From contig WHUX01000243.1 in NCBI GenBank assembly GCA_015179025.1, positions 1 through 64,000 of the forward strand: 64,000 bases of DNA. The letters run 5' to 3'. Source of the DNA: Terfezia claveryi (taxonomy: Eukaryota > Ascomycota > Pezizomycetes > Pezizales > Pezizaceae). Positions 33,006 through 44,964 of the stretch are shown here, one piece after another. The notes below the pieces were generated by a model. It was given only the letters and a program-made list of their open reading frames with translations. It was not told where the DNA came from and did not search any database. Within the stretch, counting starts at the first letter, position 1; the number at the start of each line of letters is the position of its first letter. Position numbers and translations under genes: made by a program.

Positions 33006-34294
33006 ATGTCGATAATGAGTCCTACAGCGATGCCTGTAACAGCACTATCACCACCTTCTGAACTACGGGTGGAGTTTCCTATCACTCCCCCAACTACCAA
33101 GTCAGATCCACAAAGTGAACAGATCCTCTTCGTTGCGTCCCATGTTCTTTCTACTGAGGCTACGGCATTGTCACATCTCTCTAGGCTCTATGCCACTGAG
33201 CCCATGGCACGCACAGGCTTCGTGAAGGCTGTTGAAGGTATCAAATTGTCCCTCGAGCAAGGTGGTAAGCTGGTTGTGATCGGCGTTGGAAAGAGCGGGA
33301 AGATTGGTCAGAAATTTGTATCGACAATGAACAGCTTTGGCCTACAGTCCGTATTCCTACATCCCGTTGAGGCATTGCATGGAGACCTTGGCATCCTGAG
33401 ATCGGTTTGTTCCATATTGCTTTCCGAGATATTCTGATTGTGCCGAGCATCGCTAATATCCGTGTTGTGAAGGATGACATAATTCTCATGATTACTTATT
33501 CTGGAAATACCCCTGAGTTATTGGCATTGCTCCCACATATCCCGACGCATATTTCGCGAATACTATTAACCTCACATACGAACCAGAATACAACGAAGCT
33601 GACTTGCTCTTTGAGTAATACTATCCTTCTTCCAGCGCCTATACCAGAGAGGGAAGAGGTGACGTTTGGGGTACCTGCACCTACGACATCAACGACGGTT
33701 GCAATGGCCTTGAGCGATGCCTTGGCGATCGCGGTCTCAAGGGTGCTGCATGGTGATGATGGTGGGCCGAGGGAGGTTTTCAAGAAGAACCACCCGGGAG
33801 GCGCTATTGGATTAAATATGGGGACAGTGGGGGTGAAGATTTCGGATTTAGTGGTGCCATTGAAAGAGATTCCGATAATTTCCGAGGATTACACAAGGCC
33901 ACGGACGCCCTCGACGGAGAGTAGTGATAGTAGTGATATGTGGTCTCCAGTGGTGCAGGTGCGAGTGCTGGATTGTCTGTTACTTGCCGTAAGGTCCAGG
34001 GGGGGTTGGTTGAAGACGGTGAAGGGGGAGGTCGTCCCGCCGCGATTATTACAGATGGTGACTGAGCCAGAAGTGGCCTTTAGGAAAGAGGAATTGGGGT
34101 TGGTGGTGCCGGAGGAAGAGTGGGTCAAGGTGCCAGGGGATGCGAGTATTGACGAGGCGAGGAGGTGGATCATGGCTACGAGGACGGAGGATTTTACGAG
34201 GAGTAGGATGGAGTCTTTGGTTGTGGCGGCGATAGCGGACGGGAAGGTTGTTGGGGTCATTGAGTATGGGGATTTGTCCCCTGGCGGGAGGTAG
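33006..34294 (+). CDS. SIS-domain sugar-phosphate isomerase, KpsF/GutQ (arabinose-5-phosphate isomerase)-like
   Basis: Product: 406 residues, related to bacterial D-arabinose-5-phosphate isomerases (ketose/aldose phosphate interconversion); the substrate in fungi is not known to me. Exons are 33006-33404 and 33473-34294, with a 68-nt intron (branch GCTAAT). The SIS domain carries KLVVIGVGKSGKIGQKFVST, then FLHPVEALHGDLGILRSDD across the splice. ITYSGNTPELLALLPHI is the sugar-phosphate binding Ser loop, followed by VPAPTTSTTVAMALSDALA and FKKNHPGGAIG. These are all in the order of the KpsF family. The C-terminal 140 residues occupy the place of the CBS pair but are diverged. The start is the first in-frame ATG (MSIMSPT). 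No mitochondrial or secretory signal is seen. The domain is sure; the reaction is inferred. Confidence 0.82.
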
Positions 34295-36573
34295 CGGGGG
34301 GTCCAAGGTGGGTAGTAGTACGGGATCATCCGCATCAATAGCGATTTGGGCGGGCTTAGTTCCTCCCCCCTCCTCCGAATTTGGGAAAGGTTTCATTTTT
34401 GGATGGTTTTCTATGGGGAGGGGTTTCGGGAGTTTTTGGTGATTTTTGGCGGCGGATAGTTGTTACTGATGCCTATACTGTACATATGGGAGACTTCGTC
34501 TGCCTCGGAAACAGGGTCTGGGAATCTTGGGTGTGGATTGGGAGATATTTTAATATTGTCTGGTGGTACCAATATGAAATTAGGTACTGTACGGAGGCGC
34601 AGAACAAAAGTCTTTTCCCCTTTTAGGTGCATATGCATGGCATTCACGCATATTTACGGATATGGTCTCTCATGGCATCCCACCGGAGTTGTCTTTCTCT
34701 CACTGTCCCAACGTCTCAATTTACTTTGATGCCGCCATTGTTCAATGCTGGGCATATCTCAAGTGCATAAACCACAAAACAAGGTATGTATGTACATAAA
34801 TACCCCCCTTCCCAACACCTCAATCCCCCGAACACCCCAACCCCCCGACAGTGGTGCTTAGGCAAACATGTTGCTAAAAACCGAAAATAGGGACCTCTCA
34901 TTTCCCGCACGGCGGCTGAAGAATGCATGGTTCGCTCTTTCCTGATCATCTACAAACCTCTCCATATATCTATAATTGCATTCCCGACCTTGCTCTAGGT
35001 AGACCCTGTTCTGCACTATCTGCATATCCCATACCTAACCGGTCGCACGAATTTTATAGTTGTATTAGAAGCAATCAGTAGTAAGTATAGGACAACATTT
35101 ATTGTGTGGAACTTCGGGAGTCTTTATTTATCAGGTGCGTGGGGGGCGGAGGCGCGTACCCATGATGCAACAGTTGTATTATACCGTATATGAGATTGGA
35201 TTGAAATACTTTAATCCTTCCGGATACAATGCTACTTGCATAGCAGGCATGAACTCTGAATGTTGGACATGCATTACATATTGCCTATCTTTTGTTGTTA
35301 ATAAGTAAGAAGGCTATTTTTGAGGTTTAATGAGAAGGCAGGAAATATCGTAGGTACTGTAGCTGGAGGCGAGACACTAGGCTCTTGAAGAACCCAAAAT
35401 GGTTTGTTATTGAATAGAGTGGCAGATATTTGTCCATGTTCACAATTATGGGACATATTTCGATTACTTTATCCTGATGTAAGTTATCTTATCTTGCGAG
35501 AGAAGTGTGTTGGTATTTTTTAATATATAATCACTGGATAATTTCCAATTTTTTTTTCTTTTTCTTTTTTTTGTTTTTGTTTTTGTTTTTGATAAAAGAT
35601 TAGTTATGGTACTTAACCCAGCTAGCTATTCAGAAATTTTACATTGGCATTTTTTATCTCAGACAGGCGGTACCTACCAGTATTAATAGCTAATTATGAG
35701 AGGGAGGGGAAGCTGCATACTTTGACTTTCCATGAAAAATCCTATGGCAATTGTTTTAGTCAGGTTGACTGCTTAAGTTGTTATCTATAAATAAAATAGA
35801 ATTCAGGTTTCTTTGTTGATAGGATTATGTTAGAATCGGGCCTGACGTAGTTATGTATTGTTGGGGCGAATAATATCTATGCTGCAAGGATACGCTTATT
35901 AATGGCCATCACTCCACATCTTATACCTCCAGCATATACAATTATTAATGATCCCCCAATTATCGTAAAATGTTGAGTTCCTAGCTCGTACCAGAGCATT
36001 AACGTGTGACGAGACGTTGGTGCCTGCTGATTTTGGTGAGTTACTACAGCAGCGACCCGCACCGTACAAACACAACAATCGGTATAGAAAACCACGAGGA
36101 TGTAAAACTTCATCAACTGGACTGAGGGTAAGTAGGGTAAAGATTTCAATATCAAGGCAATACGCGCACTTGTAAAAATAAACGTATTCACATAGTAGGT
36201 ATCTAGAAGAACCCAACGGTTTAATTCACTGTCCTAAAACCATACAGAATTCCTGCCCATATAGTTCATCCCTCTTCCTAACCTGTGGCTCTCAACTCAA
36301 ACCCATGTAACTTTGCGGATCCTCTTTGTAAATGCCTCCAGGGACTTTCCGCGAAAATGAAAGAAATGTTACCACAGTCCCCACCAGATGAACTGCCGAA
36401 GGGAGATAGGCCATCAAGCAACAAATTTAAGAGAAAAAAAAAATGCAAATAACCTCCAGTGTTTTCGAGATGACAGTAGCATAATGTCAACCAGTGATTC
36501 GATAAAAAAAAAATATGAGAAAAAAAATACTGAAGACAGAGGGTGTAGTTAAGAAAGGTGTTTTTAAGAACTA
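34295..36573. other. Intergenic, no supported gene
   Basis: 2.3 kb with no conserved frame. A T-rich low-complexity stretch lies at 35549-35590, and short A runs near 36430-36530 precede the 3' end of the LPMO gene. Confidence 0.45.
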
Positions 36574-37886
36574 TTAGGCGAAGTTACCGCTGCAGCTGCC
36601 CTCTTCCTCGCAAGATTTGCAGTGGTTCTGGTAGCTGGTACACATCTTCTCCCACTTCTCACACCCCTTGTTCCCAGTGGCTGGGGCGGTGTTATAGCAA
36701 GTATTCAATTGGGAAAAGGCGTTCGCAGAAGCCTATGCATTAAGACACATTAGCACGCAACTCTTACGGGTATCACATGAAAACTTACACTCCAGCACTC
36801 GGCAACGTTCTTGAACCCAGGAACCGCCTTAGCACACCAGTTCGCATTCTCTACCAAACACTTCCAAGTGCCACGCTCCTTGCGGTTCTCGATAGGGCTG
36901 TTGCTACCGGTCTTGCCTTGCTGGTAAGGGCGTGGGCCGGGAATTATATAACCATTGTGAGAATCGTTAGGCTGTGTCCAGTATTGGTAGTGAACACCTG
37001 GATCCGAGGCTTTGACGTGGCCTGGGATGGTGACCCAGCTTGGGCTAGCTGAGCCGCCTGTTGAGGAGACTATGAGTTGACCACATCTACAGGTAAAACA
37101 GGATTAGCCCCACAGCATAGAGCAGCGGGAAGAAGATAGAGATACGTACCCAATATACCACTGTGCCCCACCAAAGTTCTGGGCCTGATGAAGGGCCAAT
37201 TGCTCCGCACGGATCAAATAATCACCGCCCTTAAGATCTTTGGGAATCCTAACAGTCATCCTGCCATTATTCTCGATGATGCGCTGTGCACAAAACCTGC
37301 CGTCACGGTAGCCGTCTTCCCAGATCTTGAACCACCCATCGCCATATCCCGGGGACGTTGTTGCATCGTCAACAGCTTTCATATAAACCGAACAAGGACC
37401 TACATCGTTGTTTCTCAGTTCGCGTTTTTCATACAAGAATAATATATTCCATACCTTGATGACCAGGATCGAGGCTGCCTGGCTGGGATCCATCAGGCCA
37501 AGCTCTCCAAACAAAGCTGATTTCAGATCCAGCTTTGAAACGTTAGCCACACCACCTCCTGAGCAGGACGCCACAACAAACATATAATAAGTACTTACCA
37601 GTAATTGGGCAAGCTCGTGCCACAGGGGTCGCTCCATCAACGTCTATTTTTGGAAGTTAGATTGCTCCCTCTCGAATTTTCTCGTTTGATTGCGCAACTT
37701 ACTGCAAGACATATCATTGGAGTTAATGTCGGTCACTGGATCTGTGTTTGGCGGAATCCTCATGCACTTCCCCGGCCCTTGATCCACGCCGTTGATGAAC
37801 ATGTTTGTAACCATATAATGTGCCGAAACAAGCCCGCTGCTGGCAGCAAGGCAGACGCCGAGGAGGAGACTCTTTGGGAACAACAT
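36574..37886 (-). CDS. AA9 lytic polysaccharide monooxygenase (GH61 type), secreted
   Basis: Product: a copper enzyme that oxidatively cleaves cellulose or related glucans outside the cell; 337 residues. Six exons (minus): 37886-37703, 37643-37599, 37532-37455, 37399-37150, 37086-36789, 36732-36574; the introns are 55-66 nt and the spliced CDS is divisible by three. A 22-residue signal peptide (MLFPKSLLLGVCLAASS..SA) leaves His23 as the mature N-terminus, the first copper ligand. Other hallmarks are DINSNDMSCN, EISFVWRAWPDGSQPGS, GPCSVYMK, GDGWFKIWEDGY, EQLALHQA (His173, second ligand) and AQWYIGCGQL (Tyr184, axial). The C-terminal ~90 residues hold many Cys (CEKWEKMCTSYQNHCKSC) and form an extension without a recognised cellulose-binding module. 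A longer frame across introns 2 and 3 is a trap: splicing changes frame and restores the family sequence. Confidence 0.9.
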
Positions 37887-39599
37887 GGGGTGTAAGATAT
37901 GTTTGTCGAAATGAAGATATCGAATTACAAAGAAAGGGTCAAAAGAATGTAATGTGAAGCAGGAGACAGTTGCTCAATATTCCAACAGACTTGCCGTTGG
38001 AGGAGAAGGAAGGACGTGACGAATACCAGTCGTATAGATGTAATAAGAGAATGAAAACCTGTGAGGAGGTTCACAGAGCAGTTTGTGTTGTCTAAGAGAA
38101 GGACCCTGGAACTTATAAGGACATTTGTTCTCGTGTGTACCTTCGTTGGCCATACGAAACTGCATACAAGGGCCACTAGGACAATTGGGGACACAAAATA
38201 AACTCCCCCCGGGTTCATTTCAAGCGCAGGTTTATTTCTTTAGAAGGTTCCGGTGTGAAACATCCAAGCCGTGGACAACTCGGAAGACCGATACCGACCG
38301 TCTGGCCAGGCGAAACCCTTTGCCACGCGGCAAAGGAGAACGTTGTAGATGCTCCACTCGAGCTTGCCCACGCATGAATGGTCAGAGCAATCTATTCTTC
38401 CCGAAAAACTCACTCGAAAATCTGTGGTTAGAAACGGTCTTGCGCGCGGGTCGGAAATTGTAAAGTCCTGTCCCTGCATGTGTATGTGCTTGTGCTTCAA
38501 GTTGTAGATTTGTATAAGTACGGCAAGATCATAAACAAAGAAGGTTCCCCCATTCGTTTGCCTGTGCCACCTCATATATATGATATATATATAACTCAAC
38601 ACGAAGTAACGTCGCATGTACGGGCTGGTGGAACCATACATGACTCTGAGATATAGAAATATATGTTCCCGGTTCTCCCCGCGGAAACACGGCATGCTGC
38701 GGTGTTCAATGTGGAGTAGTAAGTTTTAGTATTCTACTTGTAGGTTCACGGCACCTCGCATCCCTTTCCATGATGAATGTATACAGAAATACCGTATTGT
38801 GATTTCCCGTCTCTCGGTATCTGTGGGCGGGATATTGAGAATACTCACCTATGTACTCTCTCAACCGTGCCGTCTTTGACCCGGTAAGCTCGCGGGCCAA
38901 TAATCCGGGTGAAAATACTTTTCTCCGGCAGTTTGGGGCCAAGTGGTTCCTCTGCTTCCGAGGCTGGTACTCTCGTAGATCGAGCTGTGAGGGCTGCGTG
39001 GTGGAACCACAGGGCAAGTGACAAAGCGATCGGGATATATAGGAGATCCCATTAATCTGCTAGCTGAACCTGAAACAACAAATCTCGGAAGGGATGTACA
39101 GTGTTTGGAAGCGAAACACGTTCAAATTAAATACAGGAACATGGACTGCATTAGATGCTTCTCGTGATTTCGACCGCTTGATAGATATTTATCGATTAGA
39201 ACAGGGCTGCAAATATCACCACTCCCGCCTTACTTGAGTTCCAATGCGATCGGACCACTGTTAGTGGCTTGACCTAGACTCTTGTTACTGTCCATTACCA
39301 CCTGCCTATAGCTTTAAACGTACCTCTAGTCTCGACCAGACCCGCGTAGTTATCGTAGAGGTACCTCAGAACTTTGTATGGTTGGTGCCTTAAATGTGAT
39401 ATCCTGTGCATTTGCCGGCTATGAATAGCTATAGATATCCTCGAAAACTTTCGTTATCCCTGCACATCAATATCCATCACCTCGTTATCGCAAGCTGCAT
39501 GTTGCATGACCCTACCCTGTTGGTTAACACAGGAATCCAACCTGGCGAATATCACACAAAGCCAATTAAGACGCCCAAATCCCAGAGTATATGTATGGG
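37887..39599. other. Promoter side of the LPMO gene and intergenic DNA
   Basis: On the minus strand a TATA-like CTTATAAG lies near 38115-38122, about 230 bp upstream of the LPMO start. The rest has no recognisable gene. Confidence 0.4.
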
Positions 39600-39601
39600 T
39601 A

Positions 39602-39770
39602 GTCTGGTTGGCACATGTATAGGGTGAGATATCGTTTATAGATATCAATGTCACGTAGCCAGCGATTCACACGCCAAGCACTAAATCTAACCCAATAAGG
39701 AAAGTAAATGAGACTCTACTTAGTCTAGTTCCGGCCATATTCCTCTCCATCGGGAAGGTGCCAACCAGAC
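39602..39770. mobile_element. Small MITE with GTCTGGTTGGCAC ends and TA target sites
   Basis: GTCTGGTTGGCAC (39602-39614) is exactly complementary to 39758-39770. TA flanks both sides (39600-39601 and 39771-39772). The 169-bp body has no ORF. The same 13-mer or parts of it occur elsewhere in the window (16268 exact; shorter matches at 3474, 18550 and 60959), which suggests a repeat family. Confidence 0.7.
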
Positions 39771-39772
39771 TA

Positions 39773-41226
39773 ATCGGGAAGTTATTTCTCAAGTCGGGTA
39801 TGGAACTTTACCTAAAATTAACAGATAAGTTTGCAGCTCTAGCCTCGTACCCAGGTTAATATATTCGTAGCGTTCGTGACCTCGCATAGACAACAGGCTG
39901 GTTACTACGAGGCTATGCAACTCCCTCTTCACTTGAATATAGCCCGGGACAACTTCAATCCCTATATCCATCGAATCTTCAAATCATGGTAAAGATGCCT
40001 AAAATGAGAAGAATCGCTGTATATCTCACACTACGAATAGGGAAAAAACAGGTGATTCGGAGATGAGCTGCGACACATCAAACGTTCTGCATGACACAGA
40101 AAGAGTGGTGTTGTGGATGAGTTCAGGGTAAGGCCTTCCAAAGTATGAAACTAGTTGAGAAGATTCGGTCACAATTGCGTCTAATTGCGCGCATTGGGCA
40201 GGCCCCCTCTGGGACCGCACACGAGGGGCTTAGTCGGGTGCAAATATCGGGAGGGAAACATCAAGACATCGTGTAATCTCTCTATCTCTCTTTTACGGCA
40301 CTTTTTCTGATAGAGGGGAAAGCCTCGACATACTATCAATTCTGGCACAAATTACTTTTCTTTCTATCGATCGACCCAACAATCTGCTCCCGAAAGCGTA
40401 AGCAGCTCCGGGGGCCCATGCCGTGCCCCCCTATGTACCGCCGTTTGGTCTTTCATTGACAATGAATGTGATCAATCAGGATTCCAAATATCAACGCTAA
40501 GATTACCGTTGTTTCAGGCAGGGTTCTAGTGGACACTGCTCCGAAGGGATCCGAGAGAAATTTCGATTCAGTAACCGCCTGCCATGATCAAGATGCAGGA
40601 CGTTGGAAAGGAGGGCAAGGATATTGGGAGACAACTTACGTACATTAGCTATTGGCATCCTGTAGCGATTGGAGCTTGTAGTGTACTCTGCATATAACTA
40701 CATCGTTTTAGAGACCAACCCGGAAATAGACAACTGGATCATGGTAAACTGCATCCAGCGAGCACGCACATTGCCTAGCCTGGTCACACGTCGTTAGTTA
40801 ACTGCCACAATCGTCACCTATTGGCAAAGGGTCAAATAAGCAAGACTTTGGAGATCAATTGTGGAATTACTAATAGGTTGATGTGAAGAAATCTGAGGCT
40901 GCAAACGTAAAAGAGCATGGTAATAGACATAAACTCGTATCAGAGGACAAGGAAAATGTACTGTGTATAAAAATAAAGAACGCCCCCAAAACCCAACCAT
41001 GATTATAATAGATGCTGAATATTAATGCTAACAGTACTGGAAAATGATTATTATACCCTTATGCAAACTCCCAAACGCATCCCAACCGTTGATGGTAAGT
41101 ATACACAGTAGTTCATTTGCAATCGGGGATATCGAACAACATAGTCCTTTTGTCTTCGCAATTGAGGTGGGGGGAGGATGGAGGTCATAGGAATCTGGCT
41201 GAAGCGAGGTCAATAATGCTCTCCAT
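39773..41226. other. Intergenic, no gene seen
   Basis: No protein-like frame on either strand and no repeat that I recognise. Confidence 0.4.
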
Positions 41227-42322
41227 CTAAGTCATCCTGTTCCCTTCCAGCAACGGTCTCTCCTCTTCTTCATCTCCGTTCCCATATTCACCTTGCTGCC
41301 TCCTACTAGTGTCGACTGCCCCGTATCCTGACAGGGCTCCGTTCACCACCGCACCCACACCTTTCGCCTTCGACCTTCTCTCCTGAATGTCGAACATCAC
41401 ACACATTGCCAACAAGCATCCTTGGAGAATTCCAGTCACGACATAAGTAATCCAGCTGCTCCAAGCTGTACCCTCCCTCATAGCCAAACTAATAGCCCAC
41501 ACGAAGCTTCCTGGAGTCTGGATACACATCATGGGGATACTGAGGGAGCCAACGTGCCCTAGCTTCCATGTAGTATAAATCTGGGGAATGTACTGTACTG
41601 AGGCCAGGATGGTGGCCTGGACTCCGAGGAAGTTGGCATAGGAGACGAGGCTGTTAGGGCGGATGGCAGCGATGTAGAGGGCGAAGATGAGGTGTACGAC
41701 GAAGTGGACGAGACAGGCGAAGGAGACAATAAGTGCGGTGGACGCGGTAGGATGGGTATTCGACAATGAATTCTTCCAACTCCGTAATGATGGTGAGGCT
41801 AGTTCAAGAATCTCGGTATCCCGAGGGACGTAAATCATGAACAGCAGTATTCTGTAAGATGTCATATAATCAGCATCTAGTACCACTCGATATCCCAAGC
41901 CATTCCCGAAAATCCGCCATCGGGCTCTAGTACAACGTATCGACTTACATTACCACAAAGCATGCCCACTGCGCCCCGACTTGCGCAACGCCAAGTCCCG
42001 CAGCAAAACAATTAAATCCGCCAATGTAGCGACAGCATCCCAAAACATTTCTACTCAAAATCAAGATGTTCAAAAGTGTCCCTGTTCCGGAAGTACAACC
42101 GAGCAACAGGAAAAACGGCGAGATTCCCTCTGACGACTTACGAGAGATTATACGGTGATGCTGAGGTATATATGATCCGAGAATGCCGAGGAGGATGCAG
42201 AGGGAGAACAAGAGGTTGGCCCAGGACGGGTTCTCGAGGGAGGTGCAAGCGGACGGTGGTGGTATCGTTGGTGGTGGATGAGGCAAGCCTCCACTAAGGA
42301 GAGTATCAAATACAGTGGCCAT
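41227..42322 (-). CDS. PQ-loop repeat membrane protein
   Basis: Product: a 332-residue, seven-helix membrane protein of the PQ-loop family (relatives include cystinosin and vacuolar basic amino acid exporters). Exons (minus) are 42322-41949 and 41851-41227; the 97-nt intron has GTAAGT..TTACAG ends and the sum is 333 codons. Both PQ-loop signatures are clear: GSYIPQHHRIISRKSSEGIS after helix 1 and VQYIPQIYTTWKLGHVGSLS in the second half. A cytosolic tail with RRSKAK and an acidic DEEEERPLLEG ends the protein. The ERPLL sequence resembles a dileucine sorting signal used for vacuolar targeting. Membrane location is firm; the cargo is unknown and the vacuolar site is inferred. Confidence 0.85.
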
Positions 42323-42910
42323 TATTTTGTATTATACGAAACTGAGATGGTGTCGTGAGACAGAAGTGTTTTGGCCGACTGAAGGCGCTCAATGTAGCAC
42401 CGCCAAGGTTGCTTTACGTGATGGGGAGGATCACGTGACAGGTGAAGGAACGCGGATCTCGGTTTTGGGTGGGATCTGTAAACTAACAATATTGAAATTG
42501 GGTATTGCTCAATAATACAGCCTTGCTAGAGGACACTAATACAGTCGGCTGGCAGAAAATATCATACGTGCCTGAATGCTGCATAATGGCGAATTTTGTA
42601 TGGGTTCAGGGAAAGGGAGAAGGAGGAAAGGGAGAAGGACAGCGTCTGGATACTGCGGTTCCTACATCTGGTACCCCGAAGACCGCACTATATCTCTGAT
42701 AATGTAATCTCTCGCCTCAAGGTGAAACTCTTCATCATATCAGTGGTCATAGTAGGCAGAGAACAGCATTTATAGTTGAACAGATGGAGTTTGTGATAGA
42801 AAAACAGAGGATATGCTCGAGAGTTCCTAGACCTATGTAATTTCAAAACCTCAGAAAAACAGAAAACACAAAGAAAGCCCATATGTAGGTTCAGAAGGAC
42901 TACGATAATC
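42323..42910. other. Intergenic between PQ-loop gene promoter and cdc16 3' end
   Basis: Tandem arrangement on the minus strand. A GA-rich repeat (GGAGAAGGA type) lies near 42613-42640. No gene. Confidence 0.45.
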
Positions 42911-44964
42911 TCATAGCTCCTCGTCACTGAACTCCATCAAGCTGTCACCCTCGCCTAGAAAGCCCCCCCAACAGTGTCAGCCCCTCTTCCCTGTGTGTCG
43001 TCGGGTCTCTTTTGTTGCGGAACCGAGCTTGCACCAAAGGGGTGGTTTCTTGTGCTTCTTCTGACACTGCTTCTGCTTCCCCCCGTAGTACTTCTGTGGG
43101 CGCTCGGCGTTCCAATCACAGGATGCCCAAATCCCATCCTTTCATTAATGATATCATCTACTCTGCTCTCATCCATTACCACCAACTCCCCTTCGTCTCC
43201 AATGATGCTTGTGCGAAACGCCCCTCCTCGAACGCCATTAACAGATTCTCCAGTCCAGACATCTGTTCTATATCCCCCACCAGAGTCTGCATTCTCTTTC
43301 AGCGCCTTCTCTAAGATCTCGGTAGCTATAGGATCCTGTGGGGAGATAGCAAGTGCCTGGAAGCATGCTAGAATTGCCTCCCAGGGTTTGTTTCTTGCCA
43401 GGTTGACCAATCCAACTGCGGAGTAGATATTGGCGTCTCTGGTAGTGCCATTGATAACCGCTTCGAATTGCTCCAGTGCGTTGTCAAACATGCCTAGCCG
43501 TCTATAGGCGTGCCCAAGGTTCGCTCGAGTAGCAACCCATGCCTTCACGTCGCTATCAATATCCATTGCAACGTCTAAAGCTTTCTTGAATAGAGTTATG
43601 CTTTCCTTAAGGTGGTCTTTCTGATAAAATACTACACCCAATTCGTTGAGCAAGAGGGGGTCTGTTTTGCACAGAGTGAATGCGTTGTTGAGGTATTCGT
43701 CCGCAAGTGTGGTATTGGTGAGCTGTAGGTGTTGCATGCCTAGAAAAAGCTGTGGAAGATGTGTACCTTGAAACAAGCGTGCCGCTGTCGAGTATGCTGA
43801 GATAGCCTGGTCATGTTCTCCCTCTGCTGCAAATGTATGTGCGAAACCAATCCAAGCTGCACCAAAGTGGGGGTCCATCATGGAAGATTTGGAAAAATAA
43901 CGCCGCGCTTCGGCAATCTTCCCAGCTGTGAGATAGTAGACCCCAACTGCTAACCAGGATACAGGCTCCTCTGGGTGATGGTCTGCCAGGTCATGAGATA
44001 CAAGGAACAGTTTGTTTTTTTCATTGCATTCGTGCATGCAGGCAAGATAAATTGGGTAAATAGAGAAGTTATATTGATCCAATTGAATGATCTTCTCGCA
44101 TAAATTCAGACATTCTCTAAACTTGCATTGGGTGAACAGTAATTCTGCTTTAGCAATCTGAATATCGCAGTTTCTCTCTAAGTTATAATCTTTGCTCAGC
44201 TTGTCCAGAGATATATTGAAGACAGCGGGCTCCTTGTATTTGCTCAACCGGCTGATGTATAGCATTTTGACGAACTCGGGTGCCTGTACATCACCCCCAG
44301 CCTGCTCCTCTAGGGTATCAAAATCCAGTGACTCCAGGAATGCCCACTCTTCATCAGGGGACATGTGATGGTTTTTCATCAGTTGGTCAAACGCTTCGAA
44401 ACATTTTACGTCGATCCTGCAGGCATCTTTGTAACACTCCTTTGCCCTGTCGAAAGCATTCTGCTTTGCATAAACCAAGCCCCTGAGATAGCACATTGCT
44501 GCTTCGAATCTTATATCGCTGAGTTTATCAGGGTCATGCGCGGCTCGAGCCCTCCACCTGGATTCTCCTCGTTTTCGACCATTGGATGCTGTGTGTGACG
44601 AGAAAAGGTGTGTAGGGTTCTTCTCCCCGAGGACTGTGAGTGCTTCGTCGTATTTTGACTGTTTGATGAGACAGAGGGCAGCAAGGTATTTACAAGCTGT
44701 TGACTTGGAAATGAGATCTTTCCGCATGAGGAACCCTTGGGCTCGTGTGTAATGACCGGTGCTGAAGTGTACCTGGGCAAGCCAAAATGCGTCCTTCGGA
44801 TCATCTGTGAGCCTCACGCAGTCCTGTCAGCTTTTAAGCAAGATGTAACTGTATGGAAGGTCTCCACCTGTTAATGCTAACAGCTTGTCGCCTATGAAAA
44901 TTGCAGATTCGTACTGGTGCTTGTTCATCGAATCCTGTCTCCACTCCCGGAGAAATTGCTCCAT
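42911..44964 (-). CDS. cdc16: Anaphase-promoting complex subunit CDC16/APC6
   Basis: Product: a TPR scaffold subunit of the nuclear APC/C ubiquitin ligase that drives mitotic exit. Exons (minus) are 44964-44868 and 44804-42911. The short first exon (MEQFLREWRQDSMNKHQYES) is spliced through a 63-nt intron to DDPKDAFWLAQVHFSTGHYT, which reconstructs the conserved CDC16 N-terminus. An ATG-less frame up to 44817 covers the intron end and should not be used. TPR repeats fill residues about 60-530, with blocks PEEPVSWLAVGVYYLTAGK, DPHFGAAWIGFAHTFAAEGE and AWVATRANLGHAYRRLG. As sequenced the frame stops at 42955 after 648 residues. One extra base in the C7 run at 42963-42969 would instead give a 663-residue protein ending GEGDSLMEFSDEEL. 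The gene shares a 267-bp promoter region with tlg1. Confidence 0.9.
42963..42969 (-). other. C7 run with a possible 1-nt deletion at the cdc16 C-terminus
   Basis: Adding one G on the coding strand replaces the stop at 42955 with an acidic 16-residue tail ending at a TGA at 42911. Without it the acidic tail codons are untranslated. Confidence 0.55.

Noticed and set aside
34049..34647. Overlapping frames on both strands downstream of the SIS-domain gene
   Set aside because: They are antisense or frame shadows of the 3' end with no domain, splice pattern or conserved motif.
37104..37640. A continuous 178-codon minus-strand frame in the LPMO gene
   Set aside because: It reads through introns 2 and 3 in the wrong frame between 37532 and 37455; splicing restores the conserved ISFVWRAWPDGS sequence instead.
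42955..43020. A final intron at the cdc16 3' end to reach the acidic tail
   Set aside because: The only GT before the AG at the stop would give an intron of about 20 nt, too short. A one-base homopolymer error explains it better.
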